Made by a program: the position numbers and the translations under genes
Notes under the pieces: model-generated
The model's database searches: none
What the model saw: only the letters and a program-made list of their open reading frames with translations
What the model was told of the DNA's origin: nothing
Shown: positions 18,523 through 28,657 of the stretch, piece after piece
Position numbering within the stretch: position 1 is the stretch's first letter
Layout: each line of letters opens with the position of its first letter
From: G965218495 sp965218495
Lineage (GTDB): Bacteria > Bacteroidota > Rhodothermia > Rhodothermales > Bin80
NCBI GenBank assembly: GCA_965218495.1
Contig: OZ244626.1
Location: forward strand, 4,030,001-4,094,000
DNA: 64,000 bases
Direction of reading: 5' to 3'

Positions 18523-21366
18523 ATGAGATCAATACTTTTGGCGCTCGCCTGTCTGCTTGCATGTTTTCAGGCCTCTGCACAGCCGACCGGTGATTACGAC
18601 GTACTGGTCTTTTCCAAGACGGAGGGGTTTAGACACAAGTCCATAAGACCGGCCATAGAAACACTGCAAGCGCTTGGCCGGGAGCACAGCTTCAACGTTG
18701 TCGCTACGGAAGACGCCGCGATGTTTGCGACGCCGCTCCTGATCGGCATTGAGGCCGTGGTGTTTCTCAACACTACGCTTGACGTTCTGGACAGCCTACA
18801 GCAGCAGGCGTTTCAGTCATATATCAGGCAGGGCGGCGGATTTGTAGGTGTCCATGCCGCCGCAGACACCGAATACGACTGGCCATGGTACGGAGAGCTT
18901 GTCGGCGCTTACTTCGACAGCCACCCAGCTGTACAGGCCGCAGATGTCCTCGTGACCGATCACAGCCACCCCTCTACGGCGTCGCTTCCGCTGCGTTGGC
19001 ACCACATCGACGAGTGGTATAACTACAGCATCAATCCGCGTGCCAACGTACATGTCGTGGCGGTAGTTGACGAGAAGTCCTACAGTGGCGGCACGATGGG
19101 CCACGATCATCCCATCGCCTGGGCACATGAGTTTGAAGGTGGGCGTGCGTTTTACACGGGGTTGGGCCATACCGCCGAAAGCTACGGCGATCCCCGAATG
19201 CAGCGCCACCTCCTGGGCGCCATCGAATGGGCGGCTGGCAGGAAGAATGCCGACGTATGGACAACAAGAGCTGCAGCCTATGATGAAGTTGTGCTCACGG
19301 GAGAGCTGACGGACCCGATGGAGATCGACATTGCCGCCGACGGACGCGTGTTCATTGTCGAGTGGGCTGGAGCTGTCAAGATCTGGGAGTCGACCACCAA
19401 CGCCATGCGCGTCATCGGCTGGCTGCCCGTGGAAAAGGACATTGAAGACGGGCTCCTGGGGTTGGCCTTGGATCCGAACTTTGACGAGAACCACTGGCTT
19501 TACATCTATTATTCACCCGTCTCCGACGGGCCCAAGTTCAATCGTCTGTCGCGCTTTGTGTACGATGGAGAGATGATGGATATGGACAGCGAGATCGCCG
19601 TCCTGGAAATTCCTGTGCAACGCGTGCAGTGCTGCCATTCCGGCGGCTCCGTACAGTTTGACAAGGACGGCCTGCTATACCTGTCAACCGGCGACAACTC
19701 GGGTGGACCTCGAGATCACGAAGACCTCACGCGCCGCCGGCACGCAGACCAGGGCCGAACCAGCGCCAACACCAACGACCTGCGCGGAAAGATCCTGCGC
19801 ATAAAACCGGAGCCCGGCGGCACGTACTCGATCCCTGAGGGTAACCTGTTTCAGGCGGACTCCTTGCACCGCGGTGAAATATGGTCGATGGGCCATCGGA
19901 ATCCCTTCAGGATTTCAATAGACGACAGCACGGGTTGGGTGTATTGGGGGGACGTTGGACCTGGCACGCCCGGAGGTTGGGACGAATTCAACCAAGCTCA
20001 AAAGCCAGGTTACTACGGGTGGCCCTTTTACACGGGGTACAATGACGTCTTTCCTGGCTACTATGCGTACGGCGTAGAGGCGCTCGCGCCTGATCCGTCG
20101 GCGCCGCTGAACCTGTCCACCTTCAATACGGGCACCCGGCAGCTACCGGCTGCGCAGCCGGCATGGATTCGGTATTTCTACGGCACCTCTGACGAGTACC
20201 CCGAGCTGGGAGCCGGCGGCCTAAACCCTATGGCGGGCCCCACATTTCACTACGATGCCGCAACTGCGCACCCCAAGGCAATGCCCAGCTACTACGACAA
20301 CAAAGTGATGATCTACGAGTGGATGCGCAACTGGGTTCAGGTCGTGACGCTGGACACTAATGGAAGCGTGCTCAAGATTGACCCATTCCTGCCGGGCTTT
20401 GACTACATAAGACCGATGGATATTGAGGTCGGGCCGCACGGGCGGCTGTATTTGGTCGAGTGGGGAGACGAGTTTTGGGGGAGCAATGCCAACGCCCAAC
20501 TAGTGCGCTTGGACTACCATGGCGGGCTCAGCCGTCCTGCCATTCCCATGATCGCCCGCCGCGCACTGCAAGGTGCAGTTGAGATAGCGTGGCCGCTGGA
20601 CGGCGGCATCTTTGATTTCGAAGCAGAAGTCCCATTCGAGGTTTCGGTCAGCGATCAAGCTATTGCTGACGAAACCATCGTGCGAACGTTCACAGGCTTC
20701 GATACGTCGCCGTTCCCACTAGAATCCTTCACCGGCACGCGGGGCAGCTTTGTGATCACGCATGAGTACACCCACTCACCTGATGTCCACTACGTAGACC
20801 GCTTTGCGACCGTAGAGGCTTGCCTGCAGGGCGTGTGTGACAGCATTCGACTTCAGCCCCGCACCAAAGAGGCAGAACACACCTCCGGCAGTAAGAGTGC
20901 CACGCGCAAAACCTATTCCGCGCGCCCTGCAAGTGAACACTGGGGTAGGACGGCACTGACGGTGATACAAGTCCATGCGGCCTCAGTTTTGGAGTATGAC
21001 CCCGTTAACCTGCGCGGAATAGACTCGCTTACGGTTCGCTTCAGGGCCACGGCACCCGGCACCATGCGCCTTCGACGACACAGAACTACGCCGCTCGTTC
21101 AACTGGCGGTTGGCCCGGAGGCCGGTAGGCCGGCTTTGCCACACCAGGCGGACTACCTTGCCAGTGTGCCGTCGGACGCGGCCGGGCTCAGCCTGCTTGA
21201 GGAGGGATCATATGACCGATGGCGCGAGATCACGGTGCCGGTCGAAGATCCTGGCGATACCTTTACCTTGGTCGTGGACTTTGAGTCCGAGGCCGAGAAG
21301 ACCTTTTTGGAGTTGGACTGGATCCGTTTTCACGGTGAAGGCGTTCTTGACGCCTCACAATTCTAG
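18523..21366 (+). CDS. Exported ThuA / PQQ-type sugar dehydrogenase fusion with C-terminal carbohydrate-binding-like domain
   Basis: 947 residues. The signal peptide ends at FQASAQ. A ThuA domain (about residues 25-240) is recognised from DVLVFSKTEGFRHKSIRPAI, GGGFVGVHAAADTEYDWPWY and HPIAWAHEFEGGRAFYTGLGH; ThuA proteins take part in 3-keto-disaccharide use. A glucose/sorbosone dehydrogenase-type propeller (about 255-690) shows DIAADGRVFIVEW, LLGLALDPNF, HSGGSVQFDKDGLLYLSTGD and GHRNPFRISID. The last 190 residues are beta-rich and end with FLELDWIRF, resembling a CBM6-like module. Such fusions are common in carbohydrate-degrading Bacteroidota and Planctomycetota. It is likely an exported oxidase of sugars feeding the neighbouring enzymes. 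Confidence 0.9.
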   Translation: MRSILLALACLLACFQASAQPTGDYDVLVFSKTEGFRHKSIRPAIETLQALGREHSFNVVATEDAAMFATPLLIGIEAVVFLNTTLDVLDSLQQQAFQSYIRQGGGFVGVHAAADTEYDWPWYGELVGAYFDSHPAVQAADVLVTDHSHPSTASLPLRWHHIDEWYNYSINPRANVHVVAVVDEKSYSGGTMGHDHPIAWAHEFEGGRAFYTGLGHTAESYGDPRMQRHLLGAIEWAAGRKNADVWTTRAAAYDEVVLTGELTDPMEIDIAADGRVFIVEWAGAVKIWESTTNAMRVIGWLPVEKDIEDGLLGLALDPNFDENHWLYIYYSPVSDGPKFNRLSRFVYDGEMMDMDSEIAVLEIPVQRVQCCHSGGSVQFDKDGLLYLSTGDNSGGPRDHEDLTRRRHADQGRTSANTNDLRGKILRIKPEPGGTYSIPEGNLFQADSLHRGEIWSMGHRNPFRISIDDSTGWVYWGDVGPGTPGGWDEFNQAQKPGYYGWPFYTGYNDVFPGYYAYGVEALAPDPSAPLNLSTFNTGTRQLPAAQPAWIRYFYGTSDEYPELGAGGLNPMAGPTFHYDAATAHPKAMPSYYDNKVMIYEWMRNWVQVVTLDTNGSVLKIDPFLPGFDYIRPMDIEVGPHGRLYLVEWGDEFWGSNANAQLVRLDYHGGLSRPAIPMIARRALQGAVEIAWPLDGGIFDFEAEVPFEVSVSDQAIADETIVRTFTGFDTSPFPLESFTGTRGSFVITHEYTHSPDVHYVDRFATVEACLQGVCDSIRLQPRTKEAEHTSGSKSATRKTYSARPASEHWGRTALTVIQVHAASVLEYDPVNLRGIDSLTVRFRATAPGTMRLRRHRTTPLVQLAVGPEAGRPALPHQADYLASVPSDAAGLSLLEEGSYDRWREITVPVEDPGDTFTLVVDFESEAEKTFLELDWIRFHGEGVLDASQF

Positions 21367-21372
21367 TGTGTA

Positions 21373-22281
21373 ATGAATCTCACTTTGACCCGTCGCAGCT
21401 TTCTGCAGACTTCAGCCTTGGCCACCGTTGGCCTGAGCCTTTCCGGGCGCTCGCTGGCACGGCCGCGCTCCCCGTTCAAAATCTCACTTGCCCAGTGGTC
21501 ATTGAACCGCTCGTTGTTTGCTGGAAAGATTGACAACCTAGACTTTGCCAAAGTTGCCACGGCCAGCGGGATACACGGCCTTGAGTACGTGAATCAATTC
21601 TTCATGGACAAGGCGGAAGACAAGAGCTATCTGGCCGAGATGAAGGCCCGGGCCGAAGGCGCAGGGGCCGAAAGTCTGCTCATCATGTGCGACCGTGAAG
21701 GCCGCCTCGGCGACCCCGACGCGGCAATGCGCAAGGAGTCTGTGGAGCGGCACTACAAGTGGATCACAGCCGCCAAGTATTTGGGCTGCCATTCTATTCG
21801 CGTAAACGGCTACAGTGATGGATCCGCAGAGGAGCAGATGAAGCTTGTGGCGGACGGGCTGCATCAGTTGTGCCTGTTTGGCGACGAGCACGGACTGAAC
21901 GTGATCATTGAGAATCACGGCGGATATTCCAGTAATGGTAAGTGGCTGGCCGGTATGATTGAGATGGCGGATCACCCCAGGGCCGGAACGCTACCGGACT
22001 TCGGAAATTTCCGAATAAGCCGTGAGGAGACGTACGACTCGTACCGGGGCGTTGAAGAGTTGATGCCGTTCGCAAAAGGCGTGAGCGTAAAGCCGACCGT
22101 ATTTGACGACAACGGTAATTCGCACCCCCTCGACTACATGCGCATGATGCGTATCGTCCTTGATGCAGGCTGGAGTGGATACTGCGGCATTGAGCATGGA
22201 CCTGCGGACCGTGAGATAGAAGGCATACTTGAGGTCAAATCCGCCCTCGAGGCCGTTCGCGAGAAGTTGGCTGAGGAATAG
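21373..22281 (+). CDS. Tat-exported sugar phosphate isomerase/epimerase-like TIM-barrel protein
   Basis: 302 residues with a twin-arginine signal (LTRRSFLQTS) and a xylose-isomerase-like TIM barrel. Recognisable barrel segments are KISLAQWSLN, GIHGLEYVNQFF, ESLLIMCDREG, HSIRVNGYSD, NVIIENHGGYSSN, GTLPDFGNF, KGVSVKPTVFDD and GYCGIEHGP. Conserved Glu, His and Asp residues in these strands form the expected metal site. It starts 6 bases after the ThuA fusion and ends the operon that begins near 14434. Together with DUF1080 proteins, relatives handle 3-keto-sugars as lyases or isomerases. Exact activity is not determined. Confidence 0.88.
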   Translation: MNLTLTRRSFLQTSALATVGLSLSGRSLARPRSPFKISLAQWSLNRSLFAGKIDNLDFAKVATASGIHGLEYVNQFFMDKAEDKSYLAEMKARAEGAGAESLLIMCDREGRLGDPDAAMRKESVERHYKWITAAKYLGCHSIRVNGYSDGSAEEQMKLVADGLHQLCLFGDEHGLNVIIENHGGYSSNGKWLAGMIEMADHPRAGTLPDFGNFRISREETYDSYRGVEELMPFAKGVSVKPTVFDDNGNSHPLDYMRMMRIVLDAGWSGYCGIEHGPADREIEGILEVKSALEAVREKLAEE

Positions 22282-23118
22282 CCCAGGCAGCAGTGTAGCT
22301 GCCCTTTTGGCGTATGAGGGCCTCGCCTACTTGCAGGACTTCGCCGGAGGGGCTTGCATTGTGGGGAGTTGTTTCACCGTTTGCGAGACGCGCCGAATGA
22401 CCGTCGCGCGGGCAGAACGCACGCATCGCCCATGCGCTTGGTCAGACAACTGTTTGCATTGTTTTCGTTCGCTTGGTTAAAAACAAACGTGATCTTGCAG
22501 GATTCCACCAGTATGACCGGAGGCGTACGAATGTGCTCTCTTCCCGGATTTAATTCCGCATGCCGTCACAGGAGGAACAAGTCAGCTGCCTTGCCGCCCT
22601 GCCCCCGAGCATCGAGCAAACCGAATGCATTGCCCCATCTAATTCATTCAGACATTGGTGCCGTGGTGCTTTGGGGTCGGAGTTGATATCTGCTGAATAG
22701 AGAATATGCAGACTATCATGTATTTCACAGTTCATTTGGCTCGATTCAGCGGTCTGGATTGAATAAGTTGATCCGAGGCTACTGGGTGAACGCGCGCATG
22801 GTGCTTCGGCGGAGCCTTTTGACGCCCTTTTTCGCCTGAGTCGGACAGTCGGAGGCCAGGTTCTGGTGCGCTTCAAAGGTGCGCTGCAGCGAAGCCGGTG
22901 CACCATCGCTTACGGGGTGTACCTGCGTCTACGGTACCGGTACTTGGATCGGCAGTCTGCTGCGGTAATGCTGCGTATCACCAGGCGCGAACGATAAGCC
23001 TGTGCACTGCAGGCATGCGCAGCGCTCACGCAGCACCGTGGGGCGGTCAGGCTGCGGCATTACCGGAGCCTATGGGCCTGAAGAGCGTTTCACCACCATC
23101 GCTAAACTAATATCCGGT
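22282..23118. other. Intergenic region before the IS1380-like transposase
   Basis: No gene supported. Frames present are arginine-rich GC-driven shadows. The left end of the following IS must lie here, but I could not match it to a right end by eye. Confidence 0.45.
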
Positions 23119-24537
23119 ATGGCTTTTAAGCGGACTGTATCCTTTAACAGATCGGTGAGAATCGAGGGCTCCAACAAGGAGTCGCTCTCCTCTGACGGCG
23201 GTGCCCTCATCGGGCGCGAGCTACTAGACGCCACCCACCTGGGGGAGCGCCTCGCGGAGGAGCTGACCGATTATCGCGACAAGCGACGCTGCACCCATAG
23301 CCTGGCGAAGCTGCTGGTGCAGTGGCTGATCTTGCTCGTGCAAGGCTGGGGACACCAGCGCGATAGCCAGGATATGCGGCACGATCCGACCGTGCGTGTG
23401 ACCACTTCGTTGAAGTGGAGCGCGGCCGCGTACACCGCGGAACACGGCGTGGCTTCGCAGCCCACCCTCTCCCGGCTACTGGGGATGCTGAGTCTCCAAT
23501 GCAATCTGGCCGCCGTGGGCCGGATGGTAACCAAGCTTGGCTTGGAGCACTTGTTGGTGCGCAACGGTGGCAGGCGCCACCATACGCTGGTGATCGATGT
23601 GGATGGGATGCCTATCGATACCCACGGTCGTCAGCAGGGCAGCGCGTACAACGGGCACTACCGACGCACCATCTATCAGGCGCTGATCGCCGTTTGCGGG
23701 GAAACGGGCGACATTTTGGGCGGAATGTTGCGCCCGGGCAACCGGCATATTGTACGGGGTTGCCACGACTTCATCCTTAAGATTGCCAGGCGGGCCCGCA
23801 AGCATGTGGCCGATCGCGTAATCGTACGGCTTGACGCGGGCTTTAATGACGGGAAGCTCTGCACGAAGCTGGAGCGGGCCGACATCGGCTATGTGATGCG
23901 CCTGAAAAAGAACAACGTGTTGCGGAACCTGGCGGCACCGTACGTGAAAGCGGGATGGTGCTTAACGTACCAGTACTTTGAGTTGGCGTATCAGGCGCAG
24001 TCATGGCACTGCGAACGTCGCGTGGTCTTGGTGATCCCCCCGCATACCAGCACCCTTTATCCGGAATGTTACTTCTTGATCACCAACCTGAGTCTGGCGG
24101 ACTACCCCTCGGCGCAGCTTTCACGATGCTACCGCAAGAGAGGCAAGGCCGAAAAGCACTTGGGTGAGCTGAAGGCGGCCTGCCCGCTGGCGCTGTCTTC
24201 TTCGCCCCGCAGGCGTGCACAGGCGGGTGGCGGTGCGGATATAGCGGTGCCCGCAGCGGAGGAAGGGGACGTGTCCGCACGCAACGCAGCCCTGTTCCTG
24301 CTGAACCTGCTGGCGTACGGGCTGCTGCATGTGGCGCGCAGCAATTTGCATGTGCCCCAGCGTCCGTACATGAGCTTGACAACCTTTCGGAAAAAGTATC
24401 TCAAAGTGGGCGTTCGGCTCGTTCGGCACGCCCGCTACCTGACGTTCCTGGTAGCAGACTGCGCGGCACGGAGATGGGCCCGGTATTGGGAGCGCTTCGA
24501 CGAAATGCAGTGGGTGATTATTCCCGAGCGCTGTTAG
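23119..24537 (+). CDS. IS1380-like transposase
   Basis: A 472-residue DDE transposase of the IS1380 group, distinct from the two copies further right. The IS1380 signature appears at the N-terminus (SSDGGALIGRELL). DDE-type segments follow: TLVIDVDGMPIDTHGRQQGS, VIVRLDAGFNDGKLC and, near the C-terminus, a YRKRGKAEKHLGELK acidic/basic helix typical of the Glu region. The frame extends 117 bases upstream to 23002 without family similarity, so the ATG at MAFKRTVSFN is chosen. The frame is uninterrupted and may be functional. Terminal repeats were not located. Confidence 0.85.
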   Translation: MAFKRTVSFNRSVRIEGSNKESLSSDGGALIGRELLDATHLGERLAEELTDYRDKRRCTHSLAKLLVQWLILLVQGWGHQRDSQDMRHDPTVRVTTSLKWSAAAYTAEHGVASQPTLSRLLGMLSLQCNLAAVGRMVTKLGLEHLLVRNGGRRHHTLVIDVDGMPIDTHGRQQGSAYNGHYRRTIYQALIAVCGETGDILGGMLRPGNRHIVRGCHDFILKIARRARKHVADRVIVRLDAGFNDGKLCTKLERADIGYVMRLKKNNVLRNLAAPYVKAGWCLTYQYFELAYQAQSWHCERRVVLVIPPHTSTLYPECYFLITNLSLADYPSAQLSRCYRKRGKAEKHLGELKAACPLALSSSPRRRAQAGGGADIAVPAAEEGDVSARNAALFLLNLLAYGLLHVARSNLHVPQRPYMSLTTFRKKYLKVGVRLVRHARYLTFLVADCAARRWARYWERFDEMQWVIIPERC

Positions 24538-25199
24538 CGGCGGGGTCAGCAGCGCCTCCACTTCCGTTCGCGCGCAGAAGCGCATCCAAAACGGACACTA
24601 CATAGTGCACGTGCAGGCAGGGTAGGTCCTGTCCACACCAAACGGCCTCAAAAGCAGAGCGTTCAACACACCTTTGGCCCCTCCTTAGCTTCCGCGGCAG
24701 CCCAGCGGACCTTTGACTACCCGAAAATCGCCCACAATAGCCCTCCGTAAGGCTTGCAATGGGCTGGGGATCGCCCCATTCAGCCCCCCAATGGCCTTGA
24801 TGAAATAAACCGGGAGCATGAGCTTTCCGGGGCGAGCTCACATTGCCGGCGGCTTAGGGGGGCACCATAGCGTGACAACGCACCCGGCAGCGTAAAATGG
24901 CCCGATGTCGACGACGAACGCGGGACGCCAGCCGTACCTACTAAAGCCCTAGCCACCTTCGGCACAGTGGCCTCCAAGGGCCGTAGCAGGGTATATAGTG
25001 AATTAATTGGGATTGCACACGCGGTGGTCTTTTGCCGTGCGATTGTTCAAACACCCTTCGGCCGCAGCGGACTCAAACGCCTTGGCGACTCCTAAGCGCT
25101 CGGCGTCTGTAGGATTTGGCTTTGCTGCAATATGCCGTAAAGCTACGCAGCACAATCTCGAGTACTGGGGGCGAGTAGTGACTTTAGGGTAGCGCCAGC
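24538..25199. other. Intergenic region after the IS1380-like transposase
   Basis: No gene supported. A CCCGG-type end resembling the IS1380 inverted repeat (AATAAACCGGG) stops near 24814 and might be the right IS end, but no matching left end was found. The rest shows nothing recognisable. Confidence 0.4.
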
Positions 25200-26555
25200 C
25201 TACCTGGATGCCAGCGCGTGGCGGCTGGCATCCCACCGTACCATCTCCTCGCGGTCCAGCGAGAGGTTGATCATATGCGCACAGGCAGCGGCGTGGTGAC
25301 CGACCATCGCGTCTTCAACCGTAGGCGTGCCGTCACGGATGGCGGCAAGGAACTCCTCTATATGCACTTTGAGGCTACCCTCGCCCTCCGCTCGGTATTC
25401 CTCCTCGCCGGGAACCACGCCCTGGGGACGCGAGCCCGGCATCTCGTCGTGCCGAGTCTTGGGATCCTCGTAGTAGGCCTTGGCAAGCGCTTCAGGCCAG
25501 CTTTCCACGATCCATTGGTTGCTTTCGTAAACAACCTCCGGAATGAACCGGAGGCTGCTACCCATAACCAACGTCCCTTCGGTTCCCATAATGCGCATGC
25601 CACCGATGCCACCACGCTGGTTATTGAATGTGCCGCTAAGGCTGACCAGGAAGCCCTCGGGATACTTCAGGGACGCATTAATCGTGTCCGCTACGTCGCG
25701 CGAATTCTTCCAGCGATATAAGCCCCCCATCGCCATCACGCTCTCGGCCATGGGTGCATCCATGACATAGTTGATGCTCGTACAGGTGTGAACATACAAG
25801 TCGGTTGCCATCCCACCGGAATAGTCTTTGTAGCACCGCCAGCGAAAGAATCGCTCTGGGCTGTAGGGGCGCTGGGGCGCCGACCCTAAGAAGAGGTCCC
25901 AGTCCACGGTTTCAGGGGTGGCGTCAGGCGGAATCGGGTAGATCCAGGCCCCAGATGCCGTATTGCGGTTCACTGCAGCACGCAGCATTGTGACCTGGCC
26001 GATCTTTCCACTCTTGATCAGCTGGCGCGCCTTCTTGATAAGTATCCCACTCGGGCTCGGACTGCCGACCTGGACAGCAACCTTGTTCTGCTGCTGCGCC
26101 TTGATGATGTCCAGCCCCTCATCGATGGACCAAGTCATCGGCTTCTCGATGTAGGCATGCTTGCCCGCATTCAGCGAATCGACCGAATGCCTATGGTGCC
26201 AATGGTCGGGACTGGATATCACAACTGCGTCAATGTCCTCGCGCTGGATGATTTCTCGGTAGTCCTTGTAGGTGTCGGCCCTGCCGTCTGTGCGGATCTT
26301 CGCGCGCTCCAGCCGCCCGACGTACGCATCGCATGCGGCTACGATTTCGACCTCTGGAAATAGCTTGAAGGCCTCCATAAGCCCATGCGCACGGGCGCCA
26401 GCGCCGATGAAGCCAAGCGTGATCTTGTCGCTTGGCGCAACGCGGCGCGCCGTGGTCTGCGCGGCCGCGGGGCCTGCACCCAAGCTGAGTGCGGCACCAC
26501 CGGCGGCGCCCAGCTTCAGGAAGTCCCGTCTGTTAACCGTAAAACGCTGAGCCAT
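25200..26555 (-). CDS. Tat-exported Gfo/Idh/MocA family oxidoreductase
   Basis: 451 residues. A twin-arginine signal (NRRDFLKLG) with an alanine-rich h-region is followed by a Rossmann fold (TLGFIGAGARAHGLM). The SSPDHWHHRHSVDSL segment and the catalytic EKP at residues 137-139 (YIEKPMTWS) come next. The C-terminal substrate domain includes FRWRCYKDYSGGMATDLYVH with conserved Asp and His. Tat export with a bound nucleotide cofactor is typical for periplasmic glucose-fructose oxidoreductase-like enzymes. It is the last gene of a minus-strand run, 15 bases after the DUF1080 gene. The substrate is probably a glycoside oxidised at C3 (inference). Confidence 0.92.
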   Translation of the reverse strand: MAQRFTVNRRDFLKLGAAGGAALSLGAGPAAAQTTARRVAPSDKITLGFIGAGARAHGLMEAFKLFPEVEIVAACDAYVGRLERAKIRTDGRADTYKDYREIIQREDIDAVVISSPDHWHHRHSVDSLNAGKHAYIEKPMTWSIDEGLDIIKAQQQNKVAVQVGSPSPSGILIKKARQLIKSGKIGQVTMLRAAVNRNTASGAWIYPIPPDATPETVDWDLFLGSAPQRPYSPERFFRWRCYKDYSGGMATDLYVHTCTSINYVMDAPMAESVMAMGGLYRWKNSRDVADTINASLKYPEGFLVSLSGTFNNQRGGIGGMRIMGTEGTLVMGSSLRFIPEVVYESNQWIVESWPEALAKAYYEDPKTRHDEMPGSRPQGVVPGEEEYRAEGEGSLKVHIEEFLAAIRDGTPTVEDAMVGHHAAACAHMINLSLDREEMVRWDASRHALASR

Positions 26556-26570
26556 GACGAATAAGGCGAC

Positions 26571-27578
26571 TTAGTTGACAATGGGTGTAAGCACAATGCT
26601 GCGATAGAGCACCCTCCCGTGATCGCCCTGGAGGTAAATGGGGCCCGGCTTCGACTCGTCCGCCGTCAATGCACCACCCGTAACGCCCATCACTGGCTGA
26701 TTGGCAATGATCGTGATGCCATTGAGCACCACGGTGAGGTGGCGCTTGTATAGTGTGATATCGTAAGACTGCCACTCACTGGCGACCTTCTCTGCATTGG
26801 TGCTCGGTGCGATGCGGCTGTATAGCCCGCCCATATTGTGTGAATCCAGCGGCTTGCCATAGGTGTCGGCCACCTGAATCTCGTAAATCCCTCGCAGGTA
26901 CACGCCGCTGTTGCTCCCGGCTGGCACGTTGACGTCAAGCTTCAGGTTGAAATCCTCGAAGGAGGCGTCAGTGCGCAGGTTGCCGTAGCTAACGTGGTGC
27001 CCGTCGTCCGGCTGGACCGGGTTATTGATAAGCACGCCGTCTTCAACCATGAACCCGTTGACCTGGCCGGGGTTGGTCAGAGACCAGCCTGCAAGGTCTT
27101 GGCCGTTTAAGAGCTCTATGGGCTCGCCATACTCGATCATGGACATGTCCGGTGTAGGGGGCAAATCCGGAATGCGCTCGCCGGTGAATTCAACTAACTG
27201 CTGGCCCGTCCCGCTGCGATGGGGAAAGTAGCCTGTTCCCCTAAGTATGCCGTCGTTGTGCTTCAGCTCCAGACGGTTGGTGATGGTGTGCCTGCGCTCC
27301 CCGTCCTCGGCGGTCTTGCGGGTTACGGGATACGTACGTGTCACGGTGAGCACACCGTCAGAGATGTTGACGCTCGCTACCGGCAGGACGCTGCCGCCGT
27401 ACCATAGCAGTGACGCATCAACGAACCCGTGGCGGTCGTGGACCTCCAGCCACCCGGCGCCGCCGGGCAGATGCAGCGCCCAGCGACCCATAAAAGCAGC
27501 CGCCTCCTCTTGCGCTTGTGCTGGGAGAAGGGTTGTCAGTGCAAGGATTCCAGACAGGAGCAGAAAACGCGTTTTCAT
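26571..27578 (-). CDS. Secreted DUF1080 (3-keto-glycoside hydrolase/lyase-type) protein
   Basis: 335 residues. The signal peptide ends at LLPAQAQ. An N-terminal lipocalin-like beta module (about 25-130, GRWALHLPGGAGWLEV) precedes one DUF1080 jelly-roll. Its markers are IELLNGQDLAGWSL, the GSNSGVYLRGIYEIQV core with the conserved SGVYLRG, and GPIYLQGDHG near the end. DUF1080 proteins cleave 3-keto-glycosides produced by Gfo/Idh dehydrogenases, and the gene for one follows immediately. Confidence in the family is high; stereochemistry and mechanism cannot be told from sequence. Confidence 0.9.
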   Translation of the reverse strand: MKTRFLLLSGILALTTLLPAQAQEEAAAFMGRWALHLPGGAGWLEVHDRHGFVDASLLWYGGSVLPVASVNISDGVLTVTRTYPVTRKTAEDGERRHTITNRLELKHNDGILRGTGYFPHRSGTGQQLVEFTGERIPDLPPTPDMSMIEYGEPIELLNGQDLAGWSLTNPGQVNGFMVEDGVLINNPVQPDDGHHVSYGNLRTDASFEDFNLKLDVNVPAGSNSGVYLRGIYEIQVADTYGKPLDSHNMGGLYSRIAPSTNAEKVASEWQSYDITLYKRHLTVVLNGITIIANQPVMGVTGGALTADESKPGPIYLQGDHGRVLYRSIVLTPIVN

Positions 27579-27644
27579 AATCGGAGGTATTGAGGTTAAA
27601 TCAAGAAACTAATGCGGAGTCCGGCTTGGGGCAAATTCGCCGGC

Positions 27645-28514
27645 CTATTCGATTCGGCGCTCGATTGTTGCCTGGGGCCCTACCAGCACCATCCGCGCCC
27701 ATGTGGCGTCATCATCTCCGGTGCCGTAAATCATGAAGTGGCCGCCATAGGGACCTCCGTCAGGGTCGCAGTGGACGATCTCCAGACCATAAAGGTCTCC
27801 GATCTGTGGCGACTGCCACCGCGGGTCGCTGGCGCCTAGGGTGGGTGCCATCTCCACGCGGGCCTCAAGCTCAAAGTCAGCGCCGTCAAACGTCATTGCG
27901 TAGTCAACCGCTCCGTCAGGGATAGGCTCTTCCAGGTAGGCCTCGCCCGCCGCCGCGCCGTGGCGCCACCAAGCTGCATGCGGAGGGCGCGCCTCATCGG
28001 CCGTGAAGCAGAATGCGTTGTCACCCTGCGCAAAGAATTCTGGCGCCTCGTCCCGCGGGGCTTCCAAGAAAAAGCAGATGCTGTCCCGCAAATACCAAGC
28101 CTTGGCTTCACCGCCCGGAGCCTCTACGTCGTTGACGTTGTCCTTTACGCTGGCACCGAAGTACAAGTTCGTCTCATCCCAGGCCACATAATAACGGGCA
28201 CTCAGGTCGTCGTCCGGATGTCCTTCATTGCCATGGTCTGTGAGTCGGTTGCGCCGGCCCTCGTCATACCAAAAGGTGTGGCGAATGCGGTTGATGTCCC
28301 ACACCCCATCGTTGAAAGCATAGTCCTTCCACTCGTCCAAGGACCCATCGATGACAGGGGTAGCTTCGAGGTATGGGACAAGGAGCTTTACGGTCTGCGT
28401 GGGACGTGGAGCATCCTGAGCCCGCGTGGACCAGGGAGTCAAGAGGACGATAAGGCCAATGAGAAGCGGTCGGAGCATAAGCAGGAAAAGGCGTAGGCGC
28501 GCGGTACCGAGCAT
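27645..28514 (-). CDS. Secreted CBM9-like carbohydrate-binding protein
   Basis: 289 residues. The signal peptide ends near STRAQ. The body is one DOMON/CBM9-type beta-sandwich: TPVIDGSLDEWKDYAF, SARYYVAWDETNLYFGASVKD, DSICFFLEAP, DFELEARVEM and GLEIVHCDPDGG. These match family 9-like sugar-binding modules seen in exported proteins. There is no catalytic domain, so the role is probably glycan capture at the surface. An alternative ATG 36 bases in would shorten the n-region. It lies 66 bases upstream of the DUF1080 gene on the same strand. Confidence 0.8.
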   Translation of the reverse strand: MLGTARLRLFLLMLRPLLIGLIVLLTPWSTRAQDAPRPTQTVKLLVPYLEATPVIDGSLDEWKDYAFNDGVWDINRIRHTFWYDEGRRNRLTDHGNEGHPDDDLSARYYVAWDETNLYFGASVKDNVNDVEAPGGEAKAWYLRDSICFFLEAPRDEAPEFFAQGDNAFCFTADEARPPHAAWWRHGAAAGEAYLEEPIPDGAVDYAMTFDGADFELEARVEMAPTLGASDPRWQSPQIGDLYGLEIVHCDPDGGPYGGHFMIYGTGDDDATWARMVLVGPQATIERRIE

Positions 28515-28657
28515 GTGGCGATGTCAATATACCCTGTCCGCACCATTCATGTCCGCTGTGATTGGTGAAATGAGCAGCGCACACGCTGCTTGGCCAACAC
28601 CAGGGACGCGTCTCATGACCCTGTTCGACCACAGCCAGGACATCCGCCAGGCCGCAG